A stretch of DNA of 5,150 nucleotides from an uncultured Sutterella sp. Its GTDB lineage: Bacteria; Pseudomonadota; Gammaproteobacteria; Burkholderiales; Burkholderiaceae_F. The notes beneath the pieces were generated by a model. The model made no database searches. It saw only the letters and a program-made list of their open reading frames with translations, and had not been told where the DNA came from. The stretch covers positions 1 to 5,150 of the forward strand of contig CAAGAT010000044.1 in assembly GCA_900767875.1 (NCBI GenBank), written 5' to 3'. Each line of letters begins with the position of its first letter. The stretch's first letter is position 1. Positions 1 to 5,086 of the stretch are shown piece after piece. The position numbers and the translations under genes are program-made.

Positions 1-23
1 ATGAGCTCGGGACAAACTTAATT

Positions 24-56
24 GTCTCGATGTTTTCGAGACGTCCGCCGTGCGGA
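24..56 (-). other. Two adjacent hairpins in the distal rRNA leader
   Basis: Bases 24-30 and 36-42 form a perfect 7-bp stem (GTCTCGA/TCGAGAC, 5-base loop), and 44-48 and 52-56 form a 5-bp stem (TCCGC/GCGGA, 3-base loop). In the leader RNA they would sit side by side after boxC. They may help pre-16S folding or processing; the sequence shows only the pairing. Confidence 0.4.
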
Positions 57-71
57 TTTTTTCGTTTCTCA

Positions 72-90
72 CCGCGCTCACGCTTATCGG
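72..90 (-). promoter_or_regulatory. boxC-like segment of the rRNA leader
   Basis: On the minus strand the segment reads CCGATAAGCGTGAGCGCGG. The part around GCGTGAGCGC resembles the E. coli boxC segment TGTGTGGGCACT that follows boxA in rrn leaders, and similar GATAAGTGTGGGCG strings occur in Burkholderiales leaders as I recall them. It lies 10 bases beyond boxA. Assignment is by resemblance and order only. Confidence 0.5.
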
Positions 91-100
91 TTCGTTGCCT

Positions 101-114
101 AGTTTTTAAAGAAC
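101..114 (-). promoter_or_regulatory. boxA antitermination site of the rRNA leader
   Basis: On the minus strand GTTCTTTAAAAACT closely matches the E. coli rrn boxA core (TGCTCTTTAACAATTTA) and, from memory, the form seen in Burkholderiales. In the RNA it would bind the NusB-NusE (S10) pair. It follows the boxB-like hairpin by 6 bases and precedes the boxC-like segment. Confidence 0.75.
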
Positions 115-120
115 TTTATT

Positions 121-136
121 GCTGCTTCGTAGCAGC
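121..136 (-). promoter_or_regulatory. boxB-like hairpin in the rRNA leader
   Basis: The sequence GCTGCTACGAAGCAGC on the minus strand forms a perfect 6-bp stem with a 4-base loop. It lies between the promoter and boxA, where boxB hairpins sit in known rrn leaders. The position is the main argument for the name; the loop need not resemble that of E. coli. Confidence 0.6.
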
Positions 137-148
137 GACAAGATCGAA

Positions 149-178
149 ATTCTATATCAATCGAATTCGTCTTGTCAA
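149..178 (-). promoter_or_regulatory. Sigma-70 promoter of the rRNA operon
   Basis: On the minus strand a perfect -35 TTGACA (173-178) is followed after 16 bp by TATAGA (151-156); the overlapping TAGAAT (149-154, 18 bp spacing) matches the -10 consensus 5 of 6. Transcription would start near 143. The DNA just upstream of the -35 (179-200) is AT-rich and could act as an UP element. The consensus -35 and the boxB/boxA/boxC leader downstream support a strong stable-RNA promoter. Confidence 0.8.
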
Positions 179-237
179 GAGCAATTTCAAACTTTCGTTT
201 GCTTCACTCTTGAAGCGAAAAACACAAGGCTCTCAAT

Positions 238-259
238 AAAAAAGCTTCCGTGTGGAAGC
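238..259 (-). terminator. Intrinsic terminator of the tRNA-fMet gene
   Basis: On the minus strand a perfect 6-bp stem GCTTCC/GGAAGC with loop ACAC (244-259) is followed directly by six T residues (238-243). It begins 11 bases after the tRNA CCA end, so the tRNA is an independent single-gene unit and not the first gene of the rRNA operon. Confidence 0.85.
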
Positions 260-270
260 CTTCGATTGCT

Positions 271-347
<77 letters not shown>

Positions 348-359
348 ATCCGTGTTTTT

Positions 360-382
360 TGTCTCACCGTTTATCGGCGAGA
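360..382 (-). other. Hairpin in the tRNA-fMet 5' leader
   Basis: On the minus strand GTCTCGCCG and CGGTGAGAC pair over 9 bp with one G-U wobble, around a loop ATAAA. The stem begins about 7 bases after the -10 box, so the primary transcript would start at or next to it. It is followed by A6, so it is not a terminator in this direction. It may protect the 5' end or guide processing of the leader. Confidence 0.5.
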
Positions 383-388
383 CTGCGA

Positions 389-417
389 ATAGTAGAGAAG
401 TTTTTGACGCTTGTCAA
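389..417 (-). promoter_or_regulatory. Sigma-70 promoter of tRNA-fMet
   Basis: On the minus strand a perfect -35 TTGACA (412-417) is followed after exactly 17 bp by TACTAT (389-394, 4 of 6 -10 matches). The predicted start near 382 gives a tRNA leader of about 35 bases. No other convincing promoter for the tRNA lies closer. Confidence 0.75.
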
Positions 418-680
418 CTCTTTTGTCCGTTTTTTCTCCGTTTCACGCACAAGACTTCTCTCCCGTCCTTCAATTTTCCCTTTGTTTTCAACGATTATAG
501 CCGAATATCGGGGTCGCCCGTTTTTCGGTCGGCGAGCTCTCCGTCAGGGGTGTTTTCTCGGCCGCCCACGATTTTTGCCGTGCTTTCAAGGCTCTCTTTT
601 GCTCAGCGCGGCGCGCTCACGGTAAACTTACGCCCAAGAACTGCGGTGTTTTCCTTAAGCATTATGGGGAATGCGACCTT
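418..680. other. Intergenic region between the tRNA promoter and the pyrD promoter region
   Basis: This is the centre of the divergent spacer between tRNA-fMet and pyrD. I see no RNA gene, repeat array or persuasive coding sequence. The open frames crossing it run through the tRNA, have no ribosome binding site and are rich in Ser, Phe, Pro and Arg, as expected for untranslated DNA. The only motif seen is an isolated TATAAT on the minus strand (494-499) without a matching -35. Confidence 0.6.
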
Positions 681-681
681 T

Positions 682-712
682 TGGACGGAAACGCCGCACG
701 CATTCCTATAAA
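682..712 (+). promoter_or_regulatory. Candidate pyrD promoter (weak)
   Basis: TATAAA (707-712) matches the -10 consensus 5 of 6. The best -35 is TGGACG (682-687, 4 of 6) at a long 19-bp spacing. A start near 719 would leave a leader of about 65 bases containing the hairpin at 724-739. The weak -35 keeps confidence low. Confidence 0.3.
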
Positions 713-723
713 AGAGGCGGTTT

Positions 724-739
724 GGCCGATGTGCCGGCC
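724..739 (+). promoter_or_regulatory. Hairpin in the pyrD leader
   Basis: GGCCG (724-728) and CGGCC (735-739) pair around a 6-base loop. An almost pure pyrimidine tract follows (738-756). There is no clean T run, so it is not a good terminator. It lies too far upstream to cover the pyrD ribosome binding site. It could affect leader stability or pyrimidine-dependent control, but the sequence shows only the structure. Confidence 0.3.
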
Positions 740-784
740 CCTCCCTTCCCCTTTTATCAACGGCAAATCCTCTGACAGGCAATC

Positions 785-1840
785 ATGCTCTACAAACTCG
801 CCAAAAGCATCCTTTTTCAGATGCAGCCTGAGACGGCCCACCATGTGATCATGGCCAATCTCGACTGGATCACCACGCTCGGTCTGCACAAACTGCTCAC
901 GCACACCCCGCCGGAAGATCCCGTCGAAGTCATGGGGATCCGCTTTCCCAACACGATCGGTCTGGCGGCCGGCATGGACAAGGACGGCGAGCGCGTGAGC
1001 GCCTTCGGCGCCCTGGGCTTCGGGCACGTCGAAATCGGCACGATCACTCCCGTGGGCCAGCCCGGCAATCCCAAGCCCCGATGCTTCCGCGTGATTCCGG
1101 CCGAAGGCATCGTCAACCGCATGGGCTTCAACAACGTGGGCTGCGAGCAGGTCATGCGCAACCTCAAGAGCGCCGACGCCTTCCATTTGCGCGGCGGCGT
1201 TCTGGGCATCAACATCGGCAAGAACGCCGTCACGCCCATTGAAAATGCGGTGAGCGACTTCCGCATTAGCCTCACAAAATCCTACGATCGCGCCGACTAC
1301 ATCGCGGTCAACATTTCGAGCCCCAACACCAAGAACCTGCGCTCGCTGCAGGCCGAGGCTCCCTTGCGCGAACTTTTGGGCGCCCTGCGCGACGAGCGCA
1401 ACCGCATCATCGACAGCGAAGGCGCTCCCTATAAGCCCATCGCCGTCAAGCTCGCCCCGGACCTGGAAAACGACGCCATCCTGCGCGCCGTCGACATCAT
1501 CGTCGAGTCCGACATGGACGCCGTGATCGCCACCAACACGACGATCGACCACACGAGCGTTCAGGGGCTACCGCACTGGAACGAGACGGGGGGCCTGTCG
1601 GGCCGTCCGCTCATGGCCCGCTCGACCGAGTGCCTCTCGATGATCACCGAACACCTCAAGGGCAAGCTTCCCGTGATCGCCTCGGGCGGCGTGATGTCGG
1701 GCGAGGATGCCGTCGTCAAGATGCAGGCGGGCGCCAGCCTCGTGCAGCTGTACTCGGGCTTTGTGTACAAGGGACCGGCCCTCGTGACCGAATGCGTGGA
1801 AGCCATCGCCAAGTGGCGCAAGGAACACGCCGCCCCGTAA
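785..1840 (+). CDS. pyrD: Dihydroorotate dehydrogenase (quinone), class 2
   Basis: The enzyme oxidises dihydroorotate to orotate, the fourth step of UMP synthesis, and passes the electrons through FMN to membrane quinone. The 351 residues are close to the usual class 2 length (E. coli 336). The amphipathic N-terminus typical of class 2, which meets the membrane and quinone, is present (LYKLAKSILFQMQPETAHH, residues 2-20). Further landmarks are GLAAGMDKDG at 59-68 (FMN site, Lys66), the signature GFGHVEIGTITPVGQPGNP at 78-96, NRMGFNN at 111-117, and NISSPNT at 176-182 with the catalytic base Ser179 (Ser, not Cys, is the class 2 mark). AVKLAPD lies at 220-226, ATNTT at 249-253, TGGLSGRPL at 268-276 and the phosphate-binding IASGGV at 298-303. 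The ATG at 785 is preceded by a modest AGG (777-779). It is a single-gene unit ending at the terminator 1866-1913, with no sign of damage. Confidence 0.97.
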   Translation: MLYKLAKSILFQMQPETAHHVIMANLDWITTLGLHKLLTHTPPEDPVEVMGIRFPNTIGLAAGMDKDGERVSAFGALGFGHVEIGTITPVGQPGNPKPRCFRVIPAEGIVNRMGFNNVGCEQVMRNLKSADAFHLRGGVLGINIGKNAVTPIENAVSDFRISLTKSYDRADYIAVNISSPNTKNLRSLQAEAPLRELLGALRDERNRIIDSEGAPYKPIAVKLAPDLENDAILRAVDIIVESDMDAVIATNTTIDHTSVQGLPHWNETGGLSGRPLMARSTECLSMITEHLKGKLPVIASGGVMSGEDAVVKMQAGASLVQLYSGFVYKGPALVTECVEAIAKWRKEHAAP

Positions 1841-1865
1841 GGTAAGCACCGGCACACAATCCGAG

Positions 1866-1913
1866 GGATGCCGGCCGCTTTGAGTTCGTCTCAGGCGGCC
1901 GGCATCCTTTTTT
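1866..1913 (+). terminator. Intrinsic terminator of pyrD
   Basis: A perfect 13-bp GC-rich stem (1866-1878 with 1895-1907) is topped by an inner TGAG/CTCA stem (1881-1884 with 1890-1893) and followed directly by six T residues (1908-1913). It begins 25 bases after the pyrD stop and should separate pyrD from the next gene. There is no T run on the other side, so it acts on the plus strand only. Confidence 0.93.
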
Positions 1914-2004
1914 CATAGCGTGAAAAATCGTGTATGGGTGAGCCTCTTTTTGATCCGCCGTCAAAAAAGGGCCTCAATCGACGCCATTCTCCTGTGTTTA
2001 CCCG

Positions 2005-2033
2005 CAGACAGCGCGTTTGTTTTGCGCTATCGT
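2005..2033 (+). promoter_or_regulatory. Candidate promoter of the Fe-S oxidoreductase/IclR operon
   Basis: CAGACA (2005-2010, 4 of 6) and TATCGT (2028-2033, 4 of 6) are spaced by exactly 17 bp. The start would be near 2040, leaving a leader of about 97 bases. A promoter is needed between the pyrD terminator and 2137; this is the best pair seen but it is weak. Confidence 0.3.
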
Positions 2034-2045
2034 ACTGCTCCTATC

Positions 2046-2082
2046 CGGGCGGATTTTTTTCGCATCGTGAAATTTTCGCCCG
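2046..2082 (+). promoter_or_regulatory. Leader stem-loop upstream of the Fe-S oxidoreductase gene
   Basis: CGGGCG (2046-2051) and CGCCCG (2077-2082) pair perfectly. Inside, TTTCGC and GTGAAA (2058-2063 with 2067-2072) form a second stem with one G-U wobble. An alternative small stem ATCC/GGAT (2043-2054) followed by seven T residues is mutually exclusive with the outer pairing and looks like a weak terminator. Whether the two folds form a real switch cannot be told from the sequence. Confidence 0.3.
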
Positions 2083-2136
2083 AAAACCCCAAGACAAAAC
2101 CAAGAAGACAAGTCCTTCAAGCTCGTCCGTCTCGTC

Positions 2137-4146
2137 ATGCAAGACATCATTCCCATTCGTCCGGCGTTCTGGAACGTGCCCCTTTGGGCTGAAGTCGGCG
2201 TTTACGTCATCGGCATTCTGGCCGTGGCTCTGTGCATTGCGGGCATCGTGCGCGCCGTCAAACTGCGCCGCGGCACCACCGCCCCCGAACCCATCGCCGA
2301 CAAAGGTTCGCGCTGGGCCCGCACCCTCTCCGAAATCCTCTGGCAAAAGCGCATCCGCGACACGGCCGCGGGCAAGAACCACTTCCTGCTGTTCTGGGGC
2401 TTCGTGTTCCTGTTTTTCGGCACGGCCATCGCCACGATCGACTGGGACATCGCCTGGCTGATCTTCGGTAAGCGCCTCCTCGTGGGCGACTTCTATCTCG
2501 TCTACAAGTTTGTGCTCGATCTCGCGGGCCTCATCGCCCTCGGGGCCCTCGCGTTTGCCTTCTGGCGCCGCTTCGTCGCGCACGACCCCAAGGTGCAGGC
2601 CAGCAGCCGCTTTGTGCTGGTGTTGGGTAGCCTGACGTTCATCATCCTCACGGGCTTTTTGCTCGAAGCCCTGAGACTGGCCGCCGAAAAACCCGAATGG
2701 GCTTCGGTGAGCTTTGTGGGCAACACGATCGCGATGCTCTTTGACGGTGTCGATCCCGCCACCCTCAAGCTTTATCACGTCTTTACCTGGGTGATCCACG
2801 GCCTGGCCTCGCTGGGCTTTATCGCCGCCATTCCCCTGACGTACTACGCGCACATGTTCAAGACCCCGACCTCGATCTTTATGAAAAAGGACGAGCCACG
2901 CGGGGCCCTGGCCAAGATCGAGAACATCGAGGAGCAGGAACACTTCGGCATCTCCGAGTTTGAGCAGTTCGGCCGCACCGACCGCATCCGCTTTGACGGC
3001 TGCACCGAATGCGGCCGCTGCACGGCCGTGTGCCCGGCCGCCGCCGCGGGCGCTCCCTTGAACCCCAAGGAACTCATTTTGTCGCTACGCGACCGCATGC
3101 ACGGCCATAACGCCGACAAGCCCCTCATCGACGGGGTCGTGAGTAAGGAGGCCCTCTGGGCCTGCACGACCTGCGGGGCCTGCACCAAGGTGTGCCCGGC
3201 GCAGATTCCCACGCCCGACATCATCGTCAACATGCGCCGGCATCTGGCGCTCGAACAGGGTGACTTCCCCGAGGGCCTGGCGCAGGCTCTGGAAAACACC
3301 TCGGGCGTGGGCAACCCCTGGGGCATGGACCCGGGCAGTCGCCTCAACTGGGCCAAGGGGCTGGATGTTCCCCTGGCCAAACCGGGCGTTGCCTACGACG
3401 TGCTCTACTGGGTCGGCTGCTCGGCAAGCTACGATAAGCGCGCCCAGAAGATCGCCCGCGCCATGGTCGAAATCTTCAAGGCCGCGGGCGTGAACTTCGC
3501 CGTCATGAGCGAAGAGCGCTGCCACGGCGAATTCGCCCGCCGCGCCGGCGAGGAGTACCTCTTCCAGACCGCCGCCGCGGAAAACATCGAGTCACTCTCG
3601 CGGTACTCGTTTAAGGAAATCGTGGCGGCCTGCCCGCATTGCTTCAATACCCTCAAAAACGAATACCCGCAGTTTGAGGGCGGCACGTTCCCCGTGACGA
3701 GCCACGTGCAGTTCATTGCGCGCCTCTTGGAGGAAAAGCGCATTTCGCCGCAGCTGGCGAGCAAAGGCTCGATCACGTTCCACGACGCCTGTTACCTCGC
3801 GCGTCACAACGGCATCGGGCGCGATCCGCGCACCATCTTTGAGAGAATCGGCGTCAACTTCAAGGACCCCGAAAAGCGCGGCTGCAACGCGATGTGCTGC
3901 GGCGCGGGCGGCGCCCAGATCTTCATGGACAAGTCCTCGCGCATCAACATCATTCGCCTCGAGCAGCTCAATGCCACGGGAGCCGACGAAATCGCCGTCT
4001 CCTGCCCGCATTGCCTGACGATGCTCACGAGCGCGCAGGCCCAGACCTGCGGCCGTGACGAAACCCCCAAGCCCGTGCGCGACATCGCCGAAATCGTCGC
4101 GCAAGCCATTGCCGACTCCTGTGCTCGGCCCGATAAGGAAGCCTGA
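2137..4146 (+). CDS. Membrane iron-sulfur oxidoreductase, EtfD/FadF/EMO-type (probable ETF:quinone oxidoreductase)
   Basis: Five membrane segments are visible (about residues 16-40, 83-101, 118-143, 158-180 and 212-240), forming a NarI-like domain with His82, His214, His221 and His238 as possible haem ligands. A ferredoxin-type domain follows with two 4Fe-4S motifs (Cys289/292/295/299 and Cys343/346/349/353). Two heterodisulfide-reductase-like CCG domains come last: Cys428, Cys462, Cys499, Cys502, and the full set Cys552, Cys587-588, Cys623, Cys626. This order matches EtfD/FadF/EMO proteins, which take electrons from EtfAB (fatty-acid or related acyl-CoA oxidation) to quinone. No etfAB or acyl-CoA dehydrogenase gene is in the window, so the donor is inferred. 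The ATG at 2137 is the first in-frame start after the stop at 2068-2070; no Shine-Dalgarno is visible, but the FWNV block at residues 11-14 fits the family's N-terminus. Glycolate- or lactate-type Fe-S oxidoreductases are less likely given the fused membrane domain. Confidence 0.85.
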   Translation: MQDIIPIRPAFWNVPLWAEVGVYVIGILAVALCIAGIVRAVKLRRGTTAPEPIADKGSRWARTLSEILWQKRIRDTAAGKNHFLLFWGFVFLFFGTAIATIDWDIAWLIFGKRLLVGDFYLVYKFVLDLAGLIALGALAFAFWRRFVAHDPKVQASSRFVLVLGSLTFIILTGFLLEALRLAAEKPEWASVSFVGNTIAMLFDGVDPATLKLYHVFTWVIHGLASLGFIAAIPLTYYAHMFKTPTSIFMKKDEPRGALAKIENIEEQEHFGISEFEQFGRTDRIRFDGCTECGRCTAVCPAAAAGAPLNPKELILSLRDRMHGHNADKPLIDGVVSKEALWACTTCGACTKVCPAQIPTPDIIVNMRRHLALEQGDFPEGLAQALENTSGVGNPWGMDPGSRLNWAKGLDVPLAKPGVAYDVLYWVGCSASYDKRAQKIARAMVEIFKAAGVNFAVMSEERCHGEFARRAGEEYLFQTAAAENIESLSRYSFKEIVAACPHCFNTLKNEYPQFEGGTFPVTSHVQFIARLLEEKRISPQLASKGSITFHDACYLARHNGIGRDPRTIFERIGVNFKDPEKRGCNAMCCGAGGAQIFMDKSSRINIIRLEQLNATGADEIAVSCPHCLTMLTSAQAQTCGRDETPKPVRDIAEIVAQAIADSCARPDKEA

Positions 4147-4147
4147 G
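4135..4147 (+). promoter_or_regulatory. Ribosome binding site that sets the IclR start
   Basis: AAGGAAG (4135-4141) lies 6 bases before the ATG at 4148, inside the last codons of the upstream gene. It selects this ATG over the in-frame ATG at 4055, which lies deep within the upstream coding sequence. Confidence 0.75.
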
Positions 4148-4960
4148 ATGACCGGCGAAAACGCAGATTTTCTCAAAAACACCGGCCGTGAAAAGGTCAA
4201 GCAGGTGCAGGTGCTCGAACGCAGCCGCCGCATTCTGCGCGCTCTGGCGGACAGCCACACTCCCGTGAGCCTGCACGAGATTGCCGAAAAGACCGAGATT
4301 CACATGTCCACGGTTCATCGCCTGCTGTGGAACCTCGCCGAAGACGGCTTTGTGGAGCGCCTGGCCAACGGCCGCTGGCGCTTGGGCTTGACGTTCCTCG
4401 AATACGGCAGCCTCGTGCGCAATCGCCTCGACATTCGCGAAAAGGCGATCGGCGTCATGCAGCTTCTCTTTGAGCATACCAGCCAGACGATCAACCTCTC
4501 GATTCGGCGCGACGACGCGATCATGTACGTCGAGCACGTCTTTGCCCCGGGCACGGGCGTGCGCCTGGCGCGGCGCATCGGCGCCACGGCGCCCCTGCAC
4601 TGCACGAGCGGCGGCAAGCTCTTTTTGAGCGACATGTCGCCCGAGCAAGTGAGCGCCTACATCAGCCGCACCAACCTCGTGCCGCGCACGCAGTACTCAA
4701 TCACCACGGCCGAAAAGCTCATCATGGAGATCAACCGCGTCAAGGAACTCGGCTGGGCCGACGACAAGGAAGAGCTCGAAATGGGCATTCGCTGCATCGG
4801 CGCGCCCGTGCGCGACAAGACGGGCAAGATCGTGGCGGCCGTCACCGTAGCTTCGAGCATCGAAATGCGCCACAAGCCCGATTGGGTGCGGCATCTGATG
4901 AGCGCCGTCAACGCCATCTCCACCTCCTTGGGGTGGCTTGCGCCCACGCAAAAGCCGTAA
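4148..4960 (+). CDS. IclR-family transcriptional regulator
   Basis: The 270-residue protein has the usual IclR length and layout. An N-terminal winged helix-turn-helix spans about residues 20-80: recognition region SLHEIAEKTEIHMSTVHRLL at 41-60 and wing RLANGRWRLG at 71-80. The C-terminal effector-binding domain spans about 95-265, with the family blocks APLHCTSGGKLFL (148-160) and DDKEELEMGIRCIGAPVRD (205-223). Such proteins bind DNA as dimers or tetramers and respond to small metabolites, often controlling an adjacent catabolic operon as repressor or activator. The start at 4148 is one base after the TGA of the Fe-S oxidoreductase gene and has a good ribosome binding site, so the genes are cotranscribed and probably translationally coupled. 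The effector cannot be read from the sequence; control of its own operon or of a linked acyl-CoA oxidation pathway is an inference. Confidence 0.93.
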   Translation: MTGENADFLKNTGREKVKQVQVLERSRRILRALADSHTPVSLHEIAEKTEIHMSTVHRLLWNLAEDGFVERLANGRWRLGLTFLEYGSLVRNRLDIREKAIGVMQLLFEHTSQTINLSIRRDDAIMYVEHVFAPGTGVRLARRIGATAPLHCTSGGKLFLSDMSPEQVSAYISRTNLVPRTQYSITTAEKLIMEINRVKELGWADDKEELEMGIRCIGAPVRDKTGKIVAAVTVASSIEMRHKPDWVRHLMSAVNAISTSLGWLAPTQKP

Positions 4961-4967
4961 ACAAAAA

Positions 4968-5000
4968 CGGATGCTTCCCGTGGGGGAGGCACCCGCTTTT
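4968..5000 (+). terminator. Intrinsic terminator after the IclR gene (possibly bidirectional)
   Basis: TGCTTCCC (4972-4979) and GGGAGGCA (4984-4991) pair over 8 bp with one G-U wobble and a GTGG loop. After one A-C mismatch, CGG and CCG (4968-4970 with 4993-4995) extend the stem. CTTTT follows on the plus strand. On the minus strand the same stem is followed by TTTTTG (4962-4967), so it could stop transcription from both sides. Confidence 0.75.
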
Positions 5001-5030
5001 GAAAAATGGGGAGTCCTTGGCGGGCTCCCC
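5001..5030 (-). terminator. Second hairpin, terminator-like on the minus strand
   Basis: GGGGAGTCC (5008-5016) and GGGCTCCCC (5022-5030) pair over 9 bp with one G-U wobble and a 5-base loop. On the plus strand no T run follows. On the minus strand ATTTTTC follows directly (5001-5007), the pattern of an intrinsic terminator for leftward transcription entering from the right edge. Confidence 0.45.
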
Positions 5031-5055
5031 TCCCAAACTCCCGAACTAGATCCTA

Positions 5056-5086
5056 GAGCGAACTTGACTAAGGTCAATGTTCGCTC
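5056..5086. repeat. Long inverted repeat with an FNR/FixK-type core
   Basis: GAGCGAAC (5056-5063) and GTTCGCTC (5079-5086) are perfect inverted arms. Inside them TTGAC (5064-5068) and GTCAA (5073-5077) are a second perfect pair around TAAG, with one unpaired T at 5078. The core TTGACTAAGGTCAA fits the TTGA-N6-TCAA pattern of FNR/FixK/DNR-type sites. It could be an operator for a gene to the right or an RNA stem-loop; the T-rich stretch on the plus side starts 8 bases beyond the arm. Confidence 0.5.

Larger units (their letters stand above)
1..143 (-). other. rRNA operon leader (5' part; 16S gene lies beyond the left edge)
   Basis: Read on the minus strand, the DNA downstream of the strong promoter at 149-178 has the order of elements known from bacterial rrn leaders: a small hairpin (121-136), a boxA-like sequence (101-114), then a boxC-like segment (about 72-90) containing CGATAAGCGTGAGCGC. 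Known leaders use these to load Nus factors so that RNA polymerase passes untranslated rRNA without Rho termination. Two further hairpins follow (44-56 and 24-42). No 16S 5' end (AGAGTTTGATC-type) occurs within the window, so the mature rRNA must start to the left of base 1. The assignment is inferred from element order and from resemblance to Burkholderiales leaders, since no rRNA sequence itself is visible. Confidence 0.75.

Noticed and set aside
201..216. GCTTCA/TGAAGC hairpin between the tRNA terminator and the rRNA promoter
   Set aside because: It is a 6-bp stem with no T run on the relevant minus strand and no clear role; possibly chance or part of the upstream promoter region.
30..239. 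Plus-strand open frame across the rRNA leader (69 codons)
   Set aside because: It covers the rRNA promoter and boxA on the opposite strand, and its composition looks random.
494..499. Perfect TATAAT on the minus strand as a second tRNA promoter
   Set aside because: No -35-like hexamer is found 16-18 bp upstream and there is no extended -10; a far better promoter lies at 389-417.
662..1552. Long minus-strand open frame opposite pyrD (296 codons)
   Set aside because: It lies antisense to a well-recognised pyrD; its Asp/Val/Gly/Ala/His-rich, motif-free translation is the usual mirror of GC-rich coding DNA.
1947..1967. TTTTTGA/TCAAAAA hairpin after the pyrD terminator
   Set aside because: It is a low-GC 7-bp stem without a following T run on the plus strand, and the strong terminator just upstream already explains the pyrD end.
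1934..2461. Plus-strand open frame starting in the spacer before the Fe-S oxidoreductase (175 codons)
   Set aside because: More than half overlaps the conserved gene in another frame, where it turns into Ser/Pro/Ala-rich shadow sequence; the first part has no motif.
2041..2943. Long minus-strand open frame opposite the Fe-S oxidoreductase (300 codons)
   Set aside because: It is an antisense shadow of a conserved membrane domain, has low-complexity Glu/Gly/Gln/His-rich composition and no recognisable motif.
4055..4147. Earlier in-frame ATG (4055) for the IclR gene
   Set aside because: It would overlap the upstream gene by 92 bases, add a Pro/Ser/Lys-rich stretch unlike IclR N-termini, and ignore the good ribosome binding site before 4148.
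4025..4648. Minus-strand open frame opposite the IclR gene (207 codons), with others at 3592-4260 and 4697-5077
   Set aside because: These are antisense to clearly conserved genes and show no motifs, ribosome binding sites or independent context.
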